Assembly: GCA_964650965.1 (NCBI GenBank)
Contig: CAZYYO010000021.1
Span: 1 to 34,572 of the forward strand
DNA length: 34,572 bases
Direction of reading: 5' to 3'
Source of the DNA: CAZYYO01 sp964650965
GTDB lineage: Bacteria > Bacillota > Clostridia > Lachnospirales > Lachnospiraceae
Shown: in pieces, positions 7,041 through 14,952 of the stretch
Numbering within the stretch: the first letter of the stretch is position 1
Layout of the letters: every line of letters begins with the position of its first letter
Position numbers and translations under genes: made by a program
The notes under the pieces: model-generated
Told to the model about the DNA's origin: nothing
What the model saw: only the letters and a program-made list of their open reading frames with translations
Database searches by the model: none

Positions 7041-9116
7041 TTATACTTCCTGTGCATCCTTTTTAATAAATCCTAACATAACCGCAGTTACTACAGAGCC
7101 AATAATCCATGATAATATATAAAACAATGGTTTACCAACGGTTGCAAATACGAAGATACCTCCATGAGGTGCCATCAGTGTACATCCAAAAAATGCACTT
7201 AATCCACCGGCAATTCCAGCTCCTACTAATGTACAGGGAATGACGTGTGCCGGGTCACTTGCTGCAAATGGAATAGCACCTTCTGTAATAAAGGAACATC
7301 CCATAACCAGATTGGACACCTTAGAACCTCTCTCTACCTTAGTAAATTTCTTGGGGAAGAACTGGCATGCCAAAGCGATTCCTACTGGCGGTACCATTCC
7401 GCCTACCATAATTGCTGCCATTGCAATGTAGCATGCCTGAACTGCCGGGTCACTTGCCTGTGCTCCTTTTGCCATCATTTCAGAAGCAGTTGCAAGCATT
7501 CCTGTACCAAACACGTAAGCAGCTTTGTTAATTGGGCCTCCCATATCAATGGCCATCATTGCTCCTAATAATAATCCTAGTAACGTAATAAATCCTGCAT
7601 TTGCAATGCCTGTCAGCATGGTGCTTAATCCTGTATTAATTAATCCAATCAACGGATTAAAGATCAGACACATCAGCACACTCACAATAAAAATACCTAC
7701 TAGCGGATAAATCAGCGTTGGTTTGATTCCTTCTAATGAATCTGGTAGCTTTGCACATAACTTCTTCAGCATTAATACTACAAATCCTGCCAGGAATCCT
7801 ACCAGAATACCTCCAAGGAAACCAGATACTGTAGTTCCTGCTGTTTCGCCCTGGAATGCAAAATCAGCTACAAATTTCTGTAATCCTCCAAGACTTCCCC
7901 AGCTGTAATCTGCAAATAATGCGTTTCCATTAGCAGCTAAAAGTCCACCTGTGAATCCGACTGCCAGTCCCGGACGGTCTGCAATGGATTCTGCAATGTA
8001 TCCTGCTAATACAGGAACCATTAATCCCATAGCCAGTCCACCTACATATTTAAAGAATGCAGACACGGGAGTACAGGTTCCGAAAGCACTTCCTCCTGTG
8101 GTTCCATATCCACATAAGGTATCAATCAAAAATGCCAAAGCAATCATAATACCGCCGCCAATGACGAATGGAAGCATATGGGATACACCATTCATCAAAT
8201 GTGTGTATATCTGATGACCTACACTGTCATGGGCATTGGATTCTTTCTTTTCATCCTTTTTCTGGGTTGCAGCTTTATAAACTCCTGCATTTCCTGCCAT
8301 AGCCTTTTCTACCAATTCCTCTGCCTTGCTGATTCCATCGGCAACCTTCACCTCAATCAGCTTCTTTCCATCGAATCGATCCATAGGAACCTTGGTATCT
8401 GCAGCCACAATAATTGCCACAGCCTGTGCGATTTCACTGTCCGTAAGAACATTTTTTGCTCCGCCGCTGCCTCTGGTTTCCACCTTAATATCACAGCCTA
8501 GCTTCGCTCCTGCCTTTTCCAGGGCTTCTGCTGCCATATAGGTATGAGCAATTCCGGTAGGACATCCTGTGACTGCCAGAATCATTGGCTTTGCTTCCTG
8601 TGCAGTTGTAGTCTCTTTCTTAGAAGCTTCTTCCACCTTAGGTGCTTCCTTTTCTTCTCTGGCTGCTTCTGCCTTGTCAATCACCAGCAAAAACTCCTCT
8701 GGTGTCTTCGCATTCTTTAAATCCTTGGTAAACTGCTCATCCATCAGTAATACTGACAATCTGCTTAACACATCTAAATGTACGTTTTCCTTGGTGTCCG
8801 GTGCTGCAATCAGGAAAATAATTTCTGCATTTTCACCATCTAGGGATTCAAAATCCACGCCATCCTTTAACACCATAGCTGCAAGTCCCGGTGCCTGTAC
8901 TGCATCGGATTTGCAATGTGGAATTGCAATTCCTTCCCCAATTCCCGTAGTTCCTTCCTGTTCTCTGGCAAATACTCCTGCGCGGTATTTATCCACATCC
9001 AGAATATTTCCCCTTTTCGTCATAAGCTCTACCATCTGACGGATAGCATCCTGCTTATCTGTTGCCACACCATTTAAGTTAATACTTTCCGGTGCCAGTA
9101 AATCTCTTACCTTCAT
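7041..9116 (-). CDS. fruA: PTS fructose transporter subunit IIABC
   Basis: A 691-residue fused permease in the order IIA, IIB, IIC. IIA (about 1-150) has the phosphorylation site GIAIPHCKSD with His67. A charged Ala/Glu/Lys linker follows (about 150-175). IIB (about 178-275) has VTGCPTGIAHTYMAAEAL with Cys185. IIC (about 300-690) is a membrane domain with many hydrophobic segments and the GGGIMIALAFLIDTL and PHGGIFV patterns typical of the fructose family. It imports fructose as fructose-1-phosphate, using phosphate relayed by Enzyme I and HPr. It lies 43 bp downstream of fruK. Mannitol or related sugars cannot be fully excluded, but the fruK neighbour makes fructose the best call. Confidence 0.95.
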   Translation of the reverse strand: MKVRDLLAPESINLNGVATDKQDAIRQMVELMTKRGNILDVDKYRAGVFAREQEGTTGIGEGIAIPHCKSDAVQAPGLAAMVLKDGVDFESLDGENAEIIFLIAAPDTKENVHLDVLSRLSVLLMDEQFTKDLKNAKTPEEFLLVIDKAEAAREEKEAPKVEEASKKETTTAQEAKPMILAVTGCPTGIAHTYMAAEALEKAGAKLGCDIKVETRGSGGAKNVLTDSEIAQAVAIIVAADTKVPMDRFDGKKLIEVKVADGISKAEELVEKAMAGNAGVYKAATQKKDEKKESNAHDSVGHQIYTHLMNGVSHMLPFVIGGGIMIALAFLIDTLCGYGTTGGSAFGTCTPVSAFFKYVGGLAMGLMVPVLAGYIAESIADRPGLAVGFTGGLLAANGNALFADYSWGSLGGLQKFVADFAFQGETAGTTVSGFLGGILVGFLAGFVVLMLKKLCAKLPDSLEGIKPTLIYPLVGIFIVSVLMCLIFNPLIGLINTGLSTMLTGIANAGFITLLGLLLGAMMAIDMGGPINKAAYVFGTGMLATASEMMAKGAQASDPAVQACYIAMAAIMVGGMVPPVGIALACQFFPKKFTKVERGSKVSNLVMGCSFITEGAIPFAASDPAHVIPCTLVGAGIAGGLSAFFGCTLMAPHGGIFVFATVGKPLFYILSWIIGSVVTAVMLGFIKKDAQEV

Positions 9117-9159
9117 TGTACTTCCTCCTTTTGATACGTTTTATATCATCATTTTTAAA

Positions 9160-10068
9160 TTATTTTCCCATCTTACGAAGTAGTTCCTGCACGTCTTCTT
9201 TTTTGGCTAATTCCTGAGAAAATGCTGATGCACTTCCCGTACATAAGCCCATATAAAATGCTGTTTCATAATCATGGCTTTGCAAATATCCTGCTAAAAA
9301 TCCAGCCACCATAGAATCTCCTGCACCTACGGAATTAACCACTTTTCCCTGGGGAGGCATAGACTGATATATCTGTCCATTTTCAGCGATCAAAACTGCG
9401 CCATCTCCTGCCATGGATACCAGCACATTTCTTGCTCCCATCTCCTGAAGCTTCTTACCATAAAAAGCAACCGCTTCTTTGGTGGTAATCTCTACGGAAA
9501 AGATTTCTCCCAATTCATGATTATTGGGTTTTATCAGAAATGGTCCATATTCTAAAACATTTACCAACAAGTCTCTGGTAGCATCAACAATAATGGGAAT
9601 TCTTTTTTTCTCTAAATATTTCATAATATCCCGATACATGCTCCCTGGCATGGTGTCCGGTATACTGCCAGAAACCACTAAGGCGTCTCCCTCTTCTAAT
9701 GTATCTAATTGCCGGTACAATCGCTGAATATCTTCCTGCAGAATGTTCGGACCCTGTCCATTAATTTCTGACTCTTCCCTGGAACGCAGCTTCACATTGA
9801 TTCGGCTCATGCCTGCAGCTACATGAATGAAATCTGATTCAATTCCCTGTTCGTCTAAGAGCCGTACAATTTCATTTCCGGTAAACCCTGCCATAAATCC
9901 TAATGCACAGCTTTCAATGCCCAGGTTCTTAAGAACCATAGATACGTTTATTCCCTTACCTCCCGGATAGATAATTTCATCTTTGGTTCGGTTCACCTTG
10001 CCCAAAGTAAAATCATCTACCGTTACGATATAATCCAGAGAAGGGTTAAAAGTTACGGTATAAATCAT
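9160..10068 (-). CDS. fruK: 1-phosphofructokinase
   Basis: A 302-residue PfkB-family sugar kinase. It has the N-terminal PGGKGINVSMVLKNLG motif (36-50), characteristic of 1-phosphofructokinase and tagatose-6-phosphate kinase, and the C-terminal NSVGAGDSMVAGF motif (245-257) with the catalytic base Asp251 and anion-hole glycines. It converts fructose-1-phosphate, the product of FruA, to fructose-1,6-bisphosphate for glycolysis. The start ATG lies one base after the fruR stop (TAG-A-ATG), and its GGAGGTGAAG ribosome binding site lies inside the end of fruR, so translation of the two is probably coupled. Confidence 0.94.
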   Translation of the reverse strand: MIYTVTFNPSLDYIVTVDDFTLGKVNRTKDEIIYPGGKGINVSMVLKNLGIESCALGFMAGFTGNEIVRLLDEQGIESDFIHVAAGMSRINVKLRSREESEINGQGPNILQEDIQRLYRQLDTLEEGDALVVSGSIPDTMPGSMYRDIMKYLEKKRIPIIVDATRDLLVNVLEYGPFLIKPNNHELGEIFSVEITTKEAVAFYGKKLQEMGARNVLVSMAGDGAVLIAENGQIYQSMPPQGKVVNSVGAGDSMVAGFLAGYLQSHDYETAFYMGLCTGSASAFSQELAKKEDVQELLRKMGK

Positions 10069-10069
10069 T

Positions 10070-10834
10070 CTACTTCACCTCCATGATATTTTTACAGGAA
10101 CGGTATGCCGCCTGTTGGATTTCTGTGGTAACAATATATGCATCCTGAAATGCTCCAAAGGTTACTGCTGATATCTGCTGAAACTTACTGGAGTCTGCCA
10201 ATATGTAGCTTTCCCTGGCATTTTCCATAGCTTTTCGTTTCACCATTGCTTCCTTCACCTCGGGAGTTGAGAATCCATTCTCTCTGGTAATCCCATTCAC
10301 TCCAAAGAAGCCCTTGGTAAAATTATACTTACTAATAGATTCCACTGCTTCTTCTCCTACCACGGCTTCCGTCTTAGCCTTAAATTCTCCACCTAGGATA
10401 TATACTCTGCATCCCTTCTTCGCCAGCTTTCTGGCATGAGAAAATGCATTGGTAACAAATACGGCTTCCGTCTGGTCAATAAAATCAATCATACGCTCTG
10501 TAGATGTTCCTGCGTCAATATAAACAAAATCATCTCCCTTAATTAATGAGGCTGCATATTTTGCAATCAGCACCTTCTCATCCATGTTGCGATTCTTACG
10601 AAGATCCACCTCATCATCTCTGGTATAATATCCCGAAGCCTTCGCAATGGCTCCACCATGGACTTTGGTAAGCTTGCCGTTGGCATCTAGCGTATTCAAA
10701 TCTCTCCGAATGGTAGATTCTGAAGCATCTAACTGCTGCATCAGCTCTCCCACAGTAACGCTGCCTGTCTTCTCTAGTACTTCTAAAATTTTGACAAATC
10801 GTTCTTCTGTTAGCATATTTTCATTTTCACTCAC
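10070..10834 (-). CDS. fruR: DeoR/GlpR-family regulator of the fructose operon
   Basis: A repressor-type protein of up to 254 residues. The N-terminal winged helix-turn-helix (MLTEERFVKILEVLEKTGSV...SESTIRRDLNTLDANGKLTKVHGGA) is the DeoR signature. The C-terminal part is the sugar-phosphate sensor domain, with VYIDAGTSTERMIDF and TNAF patterns. Fructose-1-phosphate is the usual ligand of FruR regulators of this type. The start is uncertain: GTG at 10834 gives six extra residues, while ATG at 10816 begins with the common MLTEERF; neither has an ideal ribosome binding site. It heads its own operon, and two operator-like repeats flank the promoter. Confidence 0.9.
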   Translation of the reverse strand: MSENENMLTEERFVKILEVLEKTGSVTVGELMQQLDASESTIRRDLNTLDANGKLTKVHGGAIAKASGYYTRDDEVDLRKNRNMDEKVLIAKYAASLIKGDDFVYIDAGTSTERMIDFIDQTEAVFVTNAFSHARKLAKKGCRVYILGGEFKAKTEAVVGEEAVESISKYNFTKGFFGVNGITRENGFSTPEVKEAMVKRKAMENARESYILADSSKFQQISAVTFGAFQDAYIVTTEIQQAAYRSCKNIMEVK

Positions 10835-10919
10835 TTTCCGTCAAAAAACATTCATTTGATGATTTGATTATAATCCGGCTTTCTTTCTTTTTCAATCATT
10901 TTCCGTCAAAAACATTCAC
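10829..10919 (-). promoter_or_regulatory. fru operon promoter with two operator-like direct repeats
   Basis: On the minus strand TTGAAA (10890-10895), 17 bp, and TATAAT (10867-10872) form a near-consensus promoter. A repeat reading TTTTTGACGGAAA occurs twice in the same orientation: once upstream of and overlapping the -35 region (about 10893-10919) and once just after the start site (about 10829-10857), with similarity extending 10 bases or more on each side. Such paired sites would let FruR block its own promoter. The assignment to FruR is inferred from position. Confidence 0.75.
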
Positions 10920-10964
10920 AAAAATAGGAAGTCTAAATTGGTAATTTTTCCAATTAGACTTCCT
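10920..10964 (-). terminator. Terminator of the truA unit
   Basis: AGGAAGTCTAA and its complement TTAGACTTCCT, together with ATTGG/CCAAT, make a long hairpin (10926-10964). On the minus strand it is followed by ATTTTTGTG. It lies 57 bp after the truA stop and insulates truA from the fru promoter. Confidence 0.75.
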
Positions 10965-11020
10965 ACCTATTCTATTATATCCTTACTGAAAAATATTATT
11001 CCTTACGCAAAAGCTTCCTA

Positions 11021-11758
11021 TTAGTAATCCACGCGAAGCAGGCACAAGCCCTTGGCCGGTGCTGTAGGTCCTGACACCTTGCGATCCTTTGCTTCTAAAA
11101 TGTTGGTCATTTCATAGGGCTGCAACTTTCCTTTCCCCACCTCTAACAGTGTCCCTACCAGAATACGAACCATATTCTGAAGAAATCCTGTGCCGTGGAA
11201 GGTAAAATATACATAGCCCTTGCTTCTGCGAATCTCAATACTGTCCACCAGACGTACCGTAGACTTCTTCATCCGAGAATTGCCGCAAAAGCTTTTAAAA
11301 TCATGCTCTCCCTCCAGCAGTCTGGCTGCTTCCTGCATTTTCTCCACATCCAGCTCTTCCTCTAGGATGGTAATATATTTTCGATTAAATACCGGCTTCA
11401 CCGGTCCATCAAAACAGGTGTAGCAATAGGTCTTTCCTACTGCCTTGTACCTGGCATGAAATCGTTCTGCGGCTTCTCGCACATCAGCAACAGCAATGTC
11501 ATCTGGAAGGTATCGATTTAAATAATCACGAATTTCGTCGCAGCCCATGGCAGTATCCATATGAACATTTGCAATCATTGCCCTGGCATGTACCCCTGCA
11601 TCTGTACGTCCTGCTCCGATGACATCTACTGGCTTGTCACACATGATAGACAGTACATTTTCCAGCTTTCCCTGTATGGTCTCCCGATCCGGCTGATGCT
11701 CCCAGCCATAATAACGGGTTCCGTCGTAAGCAATCTTTAACTTGTAATTCTTCTCCAT
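11021..11758 (-). CDS. truA: tRNA pseudouridine(38-40) synthase TruA
   Basis: A 245-residue TruA. The catalytic aspartate is Asp53 in GAGRTDAGVHA, the signature of the family. Other family marks are the N-terminal IAYDGTRYYGWEHQP, RFHARYKAVGKTYCY, and FLQNMVRILVGTLLEVGKGK near the C-terminus. The enzyme converts uridines 38, 39 and 40 in tRNA anticodon arms to pseudouridine. It lies 15 bp downstream of the EamA transporter gene on the same strand and is followed by a terminator. Confidence 0.96.
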   Translation of the reverse strand: MEKNYKLKIAYDGTRYYGWEHQPDRETIQGKLENVLSIMCDKPVDVIGAGRTDAGVHARAMIANVHMDTAMGCDEIRDYLNRYLPDDIAVADVREAAERFHARYKAVGKTYCYTCFDGPVKPVFNRKYITILEEELDVEKMQEAARLLEGEHDFKSFCGNSRMKKSTVRLVDSIEIRRSKGYVYFTFHGTGFLQNMVRILVGTLLEVGKGKLQPYEMTNILEAKDRKVSGPTAPAKGLCLLRVDY

Positions 11759-11773
11759 AATTTCTCCTGTCTT

Positions 11774-12688
11774 CTACTGTGCCTGTGTTTCATTCTTACC
11801 TGCTAATTGCACCACCAGTGCAGATACGAACATTACGCCGCAGCCGGCCAGCTCCTTGGGAGATAACTGTTCATATAGAAACAGCCATCCACTTAATGCT
11901 GCAAATACTGACTCAAAGGTCATCAAAATGGATGCGGTAATGGTATCCGTTCGCTTCTGTCCCACTGCCTGGAAGGTATAAGCAATGCCACTGGAAAATA
12001 CCCCTGCATAGAAGATGGCAAACCAGGCGGACTGCAGCATCTCTATGGTGGTGTGTTCTAACAGCAGTGCCAGGCAGGTACTTATCACTGCTGTAGGCAA
12101 AAAGCGAAAGATGGACAGCTTAATAGTATCCATCCCTCCCACATATTTATCAATCAGCAATATGTCCCAGGCAAAAAAGAATGCAGCTCCAAAGAAATAC
12201 ACATCTCCCTGCTGCAGCTGAAACTGCCCATTAAGGCTTAGCAGACCAACGCCCACAACTGCAAGTGCTACACCAATCCACTGCAGCCAGGTTACCTTCT
12301 TATGAAAGAATATGCCACACACCGCAACAATAACAATATATAAGGTAGTAAGGAATCCCGCCTTAGAAGCAGTGGAGTACTTCAGCCCCTCCTGCTGACA
12401 GCTCATTGCAAGAAACAGTGCCATGCCTCCAATCAAAGGTCTTGTAGAGCAAAGTCGCTTCTCCTCTTTATTTTCCCAAAAATACCAGCGTCTGGTCTTC
12501 TTATAATTCCGCAGATAAACAAACAGTACTAAAAGCACTACACCAATGATAAAACGAATGGCATTAAAGGAAAAAGTTCCCATTGCTTTTGCCCCCTGGC
12601 TCTGGGATACAAAGGAGCTTCCCCAGATAAAGGCAGCGATTAATATAACAAGATTTCCGATTGTTTTTGAATGATTCTTTTGATTCAT
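11774..12688 (-). CDS. DMT-superfamily (EamA) transporter
   Basis: A 304-residue membrane protein with about ten hydrophobic helices arranged as two repeats of five, the EamA layout. The first helix reads IGNLVILIAAFIWGSSFVSQS, with the typical WGSSF motif, and the second repeat starts near GDVYFFGAAFFFAWDILLIDKYV. Relatives export amino acids or other small metabolites; the substrate here cannot be told. I choose ATG at 12688 (MNQKNHSKTIG), which has AGGAG 10 bp upstream, rather than the longer frame from 12763, which would run through the promoter. It is divergent from bioY, and the pair shares a palindrome. Confidence 0.88.
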   Translation of the reverse strand: MNQKNHSKTIGNLVILIAAFIWGSSFVSQSQGAKAMGTFSFNAIRFIIGVVLLVLFVYLRNYKKTRRWYFWENKEEKRLCSTRPLIGGMALFLAMSCQQEGLKYSTASKAGFLTTLYIVIVAVCGIFFHKKVTWLQWIGVALAVVGVGLLSLNGQFQLQQGDVYFFGAAFFFAWDILLIDKYVGGMDTIKLSIFRFLPTAVISTCLALLLEHTTIEMLQSAWFAIFYAGVFSSGIAYTFQAVGQKRTDTITASILMTFESVFAALSGWLFLYEQLSPKELAGCGVMFVSALVVQLAGKNETQAQ

Positions 12689-12731
12689 TTTCTTTATTTC
12701 TCCTAACCAGTGATTATTATAACCGATTTCC

Positions 12732-12759
12732 TTGACTTTTCCTAGGAAAATGCTATTCT
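12732..12759 (+). promoter_or_regulatory. bioY promoter with a 14-bp palindrome
   Basis: TTGACT (12732-12737), 16 bp, and TATTCT (12754-12759) with an upstream TGC extended -10 form a plausible bioY promoter. The spacer holds a perfect palindrome TTTTCCTAGGAAAA (12737-12750). It is not the usual biotin repressor BirA operator. It also lies where the -35 box of the divergent transporter promoter would be (its TATAAT is at 12716-12721). Confidence 0.6.
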
Positions 12760-12796
12760 TCAATAGAGAATTTCACTTTCAGGAGGACATCATCTT

Positions 12797-13354
12797 ATGA
12801 CTACAAATGCAAAAGCTTCATCACTTCGTACTGTTGACATTGCATATATCGGCTTATTTGTGGCTGTTATGGCAATTTGTTCCTGGATTTCCATTCCAGC
12901 AGCCGTTCCATTTACATTGCAAACCTTCGCAGTGTTTATTGCCATTGGTCTCTTAGGGGGCAGAAGGGGAACCATCGCTGTTGTTACCTATGTATTATTA
13001 GGTGCTGTGGGTGTTCCTGTATTTGCCGGATTTACCGGAGGCATCGGCGCACTGCTTGGCAACTCTGGGGGCTATATTATTGGATTTATTGGTTCTGCAC
13101 TAATGATGTGGATGATTACTGCTCGATTTGGGGAGCGGACATGGGTTCTTGGATTATCCATGGTACTGGGGCTGATTGTATGCTACGCCTTTGGCACTGC
13201 CTGGTTTATGCTGGCATATATGTCTGCAAGCGGAGCCGTTACTCTTGCCACCGTACTAGGCTGGTGCGTCATTCCATTTATCATTCCAGATTTATGCAAG
13301 ATTGGTTTCGCGTTAATTCTTACCAAGAGATTAAAGAAACATGTGTTACTATAA
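12797..13354 (+). CDS. bioY: Biotin ECF transporter substrate-binding protein BioY
   Basis: A 185-residue, very hydrophobic protein with about six membrane helices. It shows the BioY patterns ISIPAAVPFTLQTFAVFIA and GLLGGRRGTIAVVTYVLLG followed by GVPVFAGFTGG near residues 70-85. BioY is the S component that captures biotin and works with the shared energy-coupling EcfAA'T module, which is not encoded in this window. AGGAGG lies 10 bp upstream of the ATG. The 3' end overlaps the next gene by 14 bp. Confidence 0.95.
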   Translation: MTTNAKASSLRTVDIAYIGLFVAVMAICSWISIPAAVPFTLQTFAVFIAIGLLGGRRGTIAVVTYVLLGAVGVPVFAGFTGGIGALLGNSGGYIIGFIGSALMMWMITARFGERTWVLGLSMVLGLIVCYAFGTAWFMLAYMSASGAVTLATVLGWCVIPFIIPDLCKIGFALILTKRLKKHVLL

Positions 13355-13748
13355 GCTGAGACCACATCATGGCATGTGCCTTGCCTTCTATGAGGGCAAG
13401 GGCTATAGCCGTGATTTTATAGAAAATATGAATTGTATCGCAGCCAGGCTGCAGGAAAATCCTGTGATTACTCTGTGGCAGGGCTGTGATGATTTGTGTA
13501 AATGCTGTCCCAATGCACAGGATGCAAACGCCAATGATTGTGAGAAACATATCATCTGTAGAAGTTCCCATCTGGTACAGCAATATGACCAGGCTGTCCT
13601 AGATGCCTGCGGTCTTCATTATAATGATAAGCTGTCTTACCACGACTTTTACAAGCTGGTTCAAGAAAACATCCTGTCCAAACCATTGTTTCATCATATT
13701 TGTGGAAATTGCCAATGGCATGAGATATGCCACAAAAAACCCCGGTAG
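13341..13748 (+). CDS. DUF1284-type cysteine-rich protein
   Basis: A 135-residue protein that starts MCYYKLRPHHGMCLAFYEGKG, the pattern of DUF1284 proteins, followed by YSRDFIENMNCIAARL. It has a cysteine cluster in CDDLCKCCPNAQDANANDCEK (residues about 49-69) and a second in HICGNCQWHEIC near the C-terminus, suggesting iron-sulfur or zinc binding. The function is unknown. The start overlaps the last 14 bases of bioY in another frame, so expression is probably coupled; the AGAG upstream is a weak ribosome binding site. The stop codon lies inside a terminator stem. Confidence 0.8.
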   Translation: MCYYKLRPHHGMCLAFYEGKGYSRDFIENMNCIAARLQENPVITLWQGCDDLCKCCPNAQDANANDCEKHIICRSSHLVQQYDQAVLDACGLHYNDKLSYHDFYKLVQENILSKPLFHHICGNCQWHEICHKKPR

Positions 13749-13780
13749 CAAACCAGTTAATTTCTCGTCTGCTTCCGGGG
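13734..13780. terminator. Terminator between the DUF1284 gene and rbr
   Basis: CCCCGG-AGCA (from 13740) pairs with TGCT-CCGGGG (ending 13780). On the minus strand the stem is followed by six Ts (13739-13734), so it ends rbr transcription well; on the plus strand CTTTCTATT follows, a weaker signal. The stop of the DUF1284 gene (13746-13748) is within the left arm. Confidence 0.75.
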
Positions 13781-13819
13781 CTTTCTATTGTAGAGCTATC
13801 ATATAACTTTTAATTTATC

Positions 13820-14353
13820 TTAGTAGTTCTCAGATCTTACCTGGAAATAGCTCTGTGGATGAGCACAAACTGGGCATACTTCTGGAGCTTTCTTACCAAC
13901 ACAGATGTGTCCGCAGTTAGAACACTGCCAGATTACATCTTCATCCTTGGAGAATACCAGATCTCCTTCTACATTTGCTAACAGCTTGCGATATCTCTCT
14001 TCATGCTCTTTCTCAATCTTAGCAACACCTTCAAACATATCAGCAATCTTAGTAAAGCCTTCTTCTCTTGCTTCTTTTGCGAACTGATCATACATATCTG
14101 TCCACTCATAGTTCTCGCCTTCTGCTGCAGACTGAAGATTTTCTGCTGTAGTTCCGATTCCGCCTAATAATTTGAACCACATTTTAGCGTGTTCTTTCTC
14201 ATTGTTTGCAGTTTCTTCGAAAATGTTGGCAATCTGTACATATCCGTCCTTCTTTGCTTTAGAAGCGAAATAGGTGTACTTATTTCTTGCCTGAGATTCT
14301 CCTGCAAATGCTGTCTGTAAGTTCTGCTCTGTCTTTGTTCCTTTTAATTCCAT
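13820..14353 (-). CDS. rbr: Rubrerythrin
   Basis: A 177-residue rubrerythrin, a cytoplasmic peroxidase of anaerobes. The N-terminal four-helix bundle carries the di-iron ligands: Glu19 (AGESQARNKY), Glu52 and His55 (NEKEHAKMWF), and a second EKEH set near residue 115. The C-terminal rubredoxin-type domain has WQCSNCGHICVGKKAPEVCPVCAHP, with two CxxC pairs for one iron. It reduces hydrogen peroxide with electrons from rubredoxin and NADH oxidoreductase. It lies 38 bp downstream of the PerR-like gene, and AAGGAG precedes the ATG. Confidence 0.97.
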   Translation of the reverse strand: MELKGTKTEQNLQTAFAGESQARNKYTYFASKAKKDGYVQIANIFEETANNEKEHAKMWFKLLGGIGTTAENLQSAAEGENYEWTDMYDQFAKEAREEGFTKIADMFEGVAKIEKEHEERYRKLLANVEGDLVFSKDEDVIWQCSNCGHICVGKKAPEVCPVCAHPQSYFQVRSENY

Positions 14354-14391
14354 AATTTTGATCTCCTTTTCTTATGCTTATTCTTATTTTG

Positions 14392-14763
14392 TTATTTGTT
14401 ATTGGATATGCACTCCCTGCATTGTCCGTGAATCACCACATTTTCAATGGAAAAGCCAGTCTGTAGATAATTCCCAAGTCCATGGATTTTACCAAACTCA
14501 TCCTGAATGCTGCCACAAGTATCGCAGCAAATGTGAATATGAGGATTGGCATTGCCATCAAAATGTTCCTTCCCATCTACTACAAAACTGATTGCTTCTC
14601 CGCTATCCCTTAATTCCTTAAGGTTTCGATAGACAGTTCCCAGCGAAATCTTCGGTAACTCTTCCTTCACGGAATCATATACCATATCCGCGGAGGGATG
14701 ATCCATTCGGCTCTTTAAGTTATTACTGATAACTTCTCGTTGCCTTGAATATCGTTTTACCAT
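14392..14763 (-). CDS. perR: Fur-family peroxide regulator, PerR-like
   Basis: A 123-residue Fur-family repressor. It has an N-terminal winged helix (QREVISNNLKSRMDHPSADMVYDSVKE...SLGTVYRNLKELRDSG) and the C-terminal metal region HFDGNANPHIHICCDTC, plus CREC near the end; the two CxxC pairs make the structural zinc site. PerR proteins sense peroxide by metal-catalysed oxidation and derepress oxygen-defence genes. PerR rather than Fur or Zur is chosen because rbr follows in the same operon and a 7-1-7 box overlaps the promoter. Confidence 0.9.
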   Translation of the reverse strand: MVKRYSRQREVISNNLKSRMDHPSADMVYDSVKEELPKISLGTVYRNLKELRDSGEAISFVVDGKEHFDGNANPHIHICCDTCGSIQDEFGKIHGLGNYLQTGFSIENVVIHGQCRECISNNK

Positions 14764-14777
14764 CGCTTTCTCCTTAT

Positions 14778-14825
14778 TAGTAATGATTACTATTATAATT
14801 TAGCATCTTATTTCCTATTTGTCAA
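14778..14825 (-). promoter_or_regulatory. perR-rbr promoter with a PerR-type box
   Basis: TTGACA (14820-14825), 17 bp and TAAATT (14797-14802) form one promoter; an overlapping TATAAT (14792-14797) could serve instead. Directly downstream is TAGTAATGATTACTA (14778-14792), a perfect 7-1-7 inverted repeat of the Fur/PerR kind, well placed to block transcription of perR and rbr. Confidence 0.75.
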
Positions 14826-14889
14826 CAGTTAATTATACTTTTTTCTAAATATTTCCAATAAAAGGAAAGAAAAGATTGGATGATATTAT

Positions 14890-14918
14890 TTGACGATTTC
14901 CTGTAAAATAGGTATAGT
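14890..14918 (+). promoter_or_regulatory. Promoter of the MATE exporter gene
   Basis: TTGACG (14890-14895), a 17-bp spacer and TATAGT (14913-14918). It would start near 14925, which favours the ATG at 14953 as the coding start. Confidence 0.65.
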
Positions 14919-14952
14919 ATGGTAATCTCAAGAAATGAAAGAAGTGTATAAT

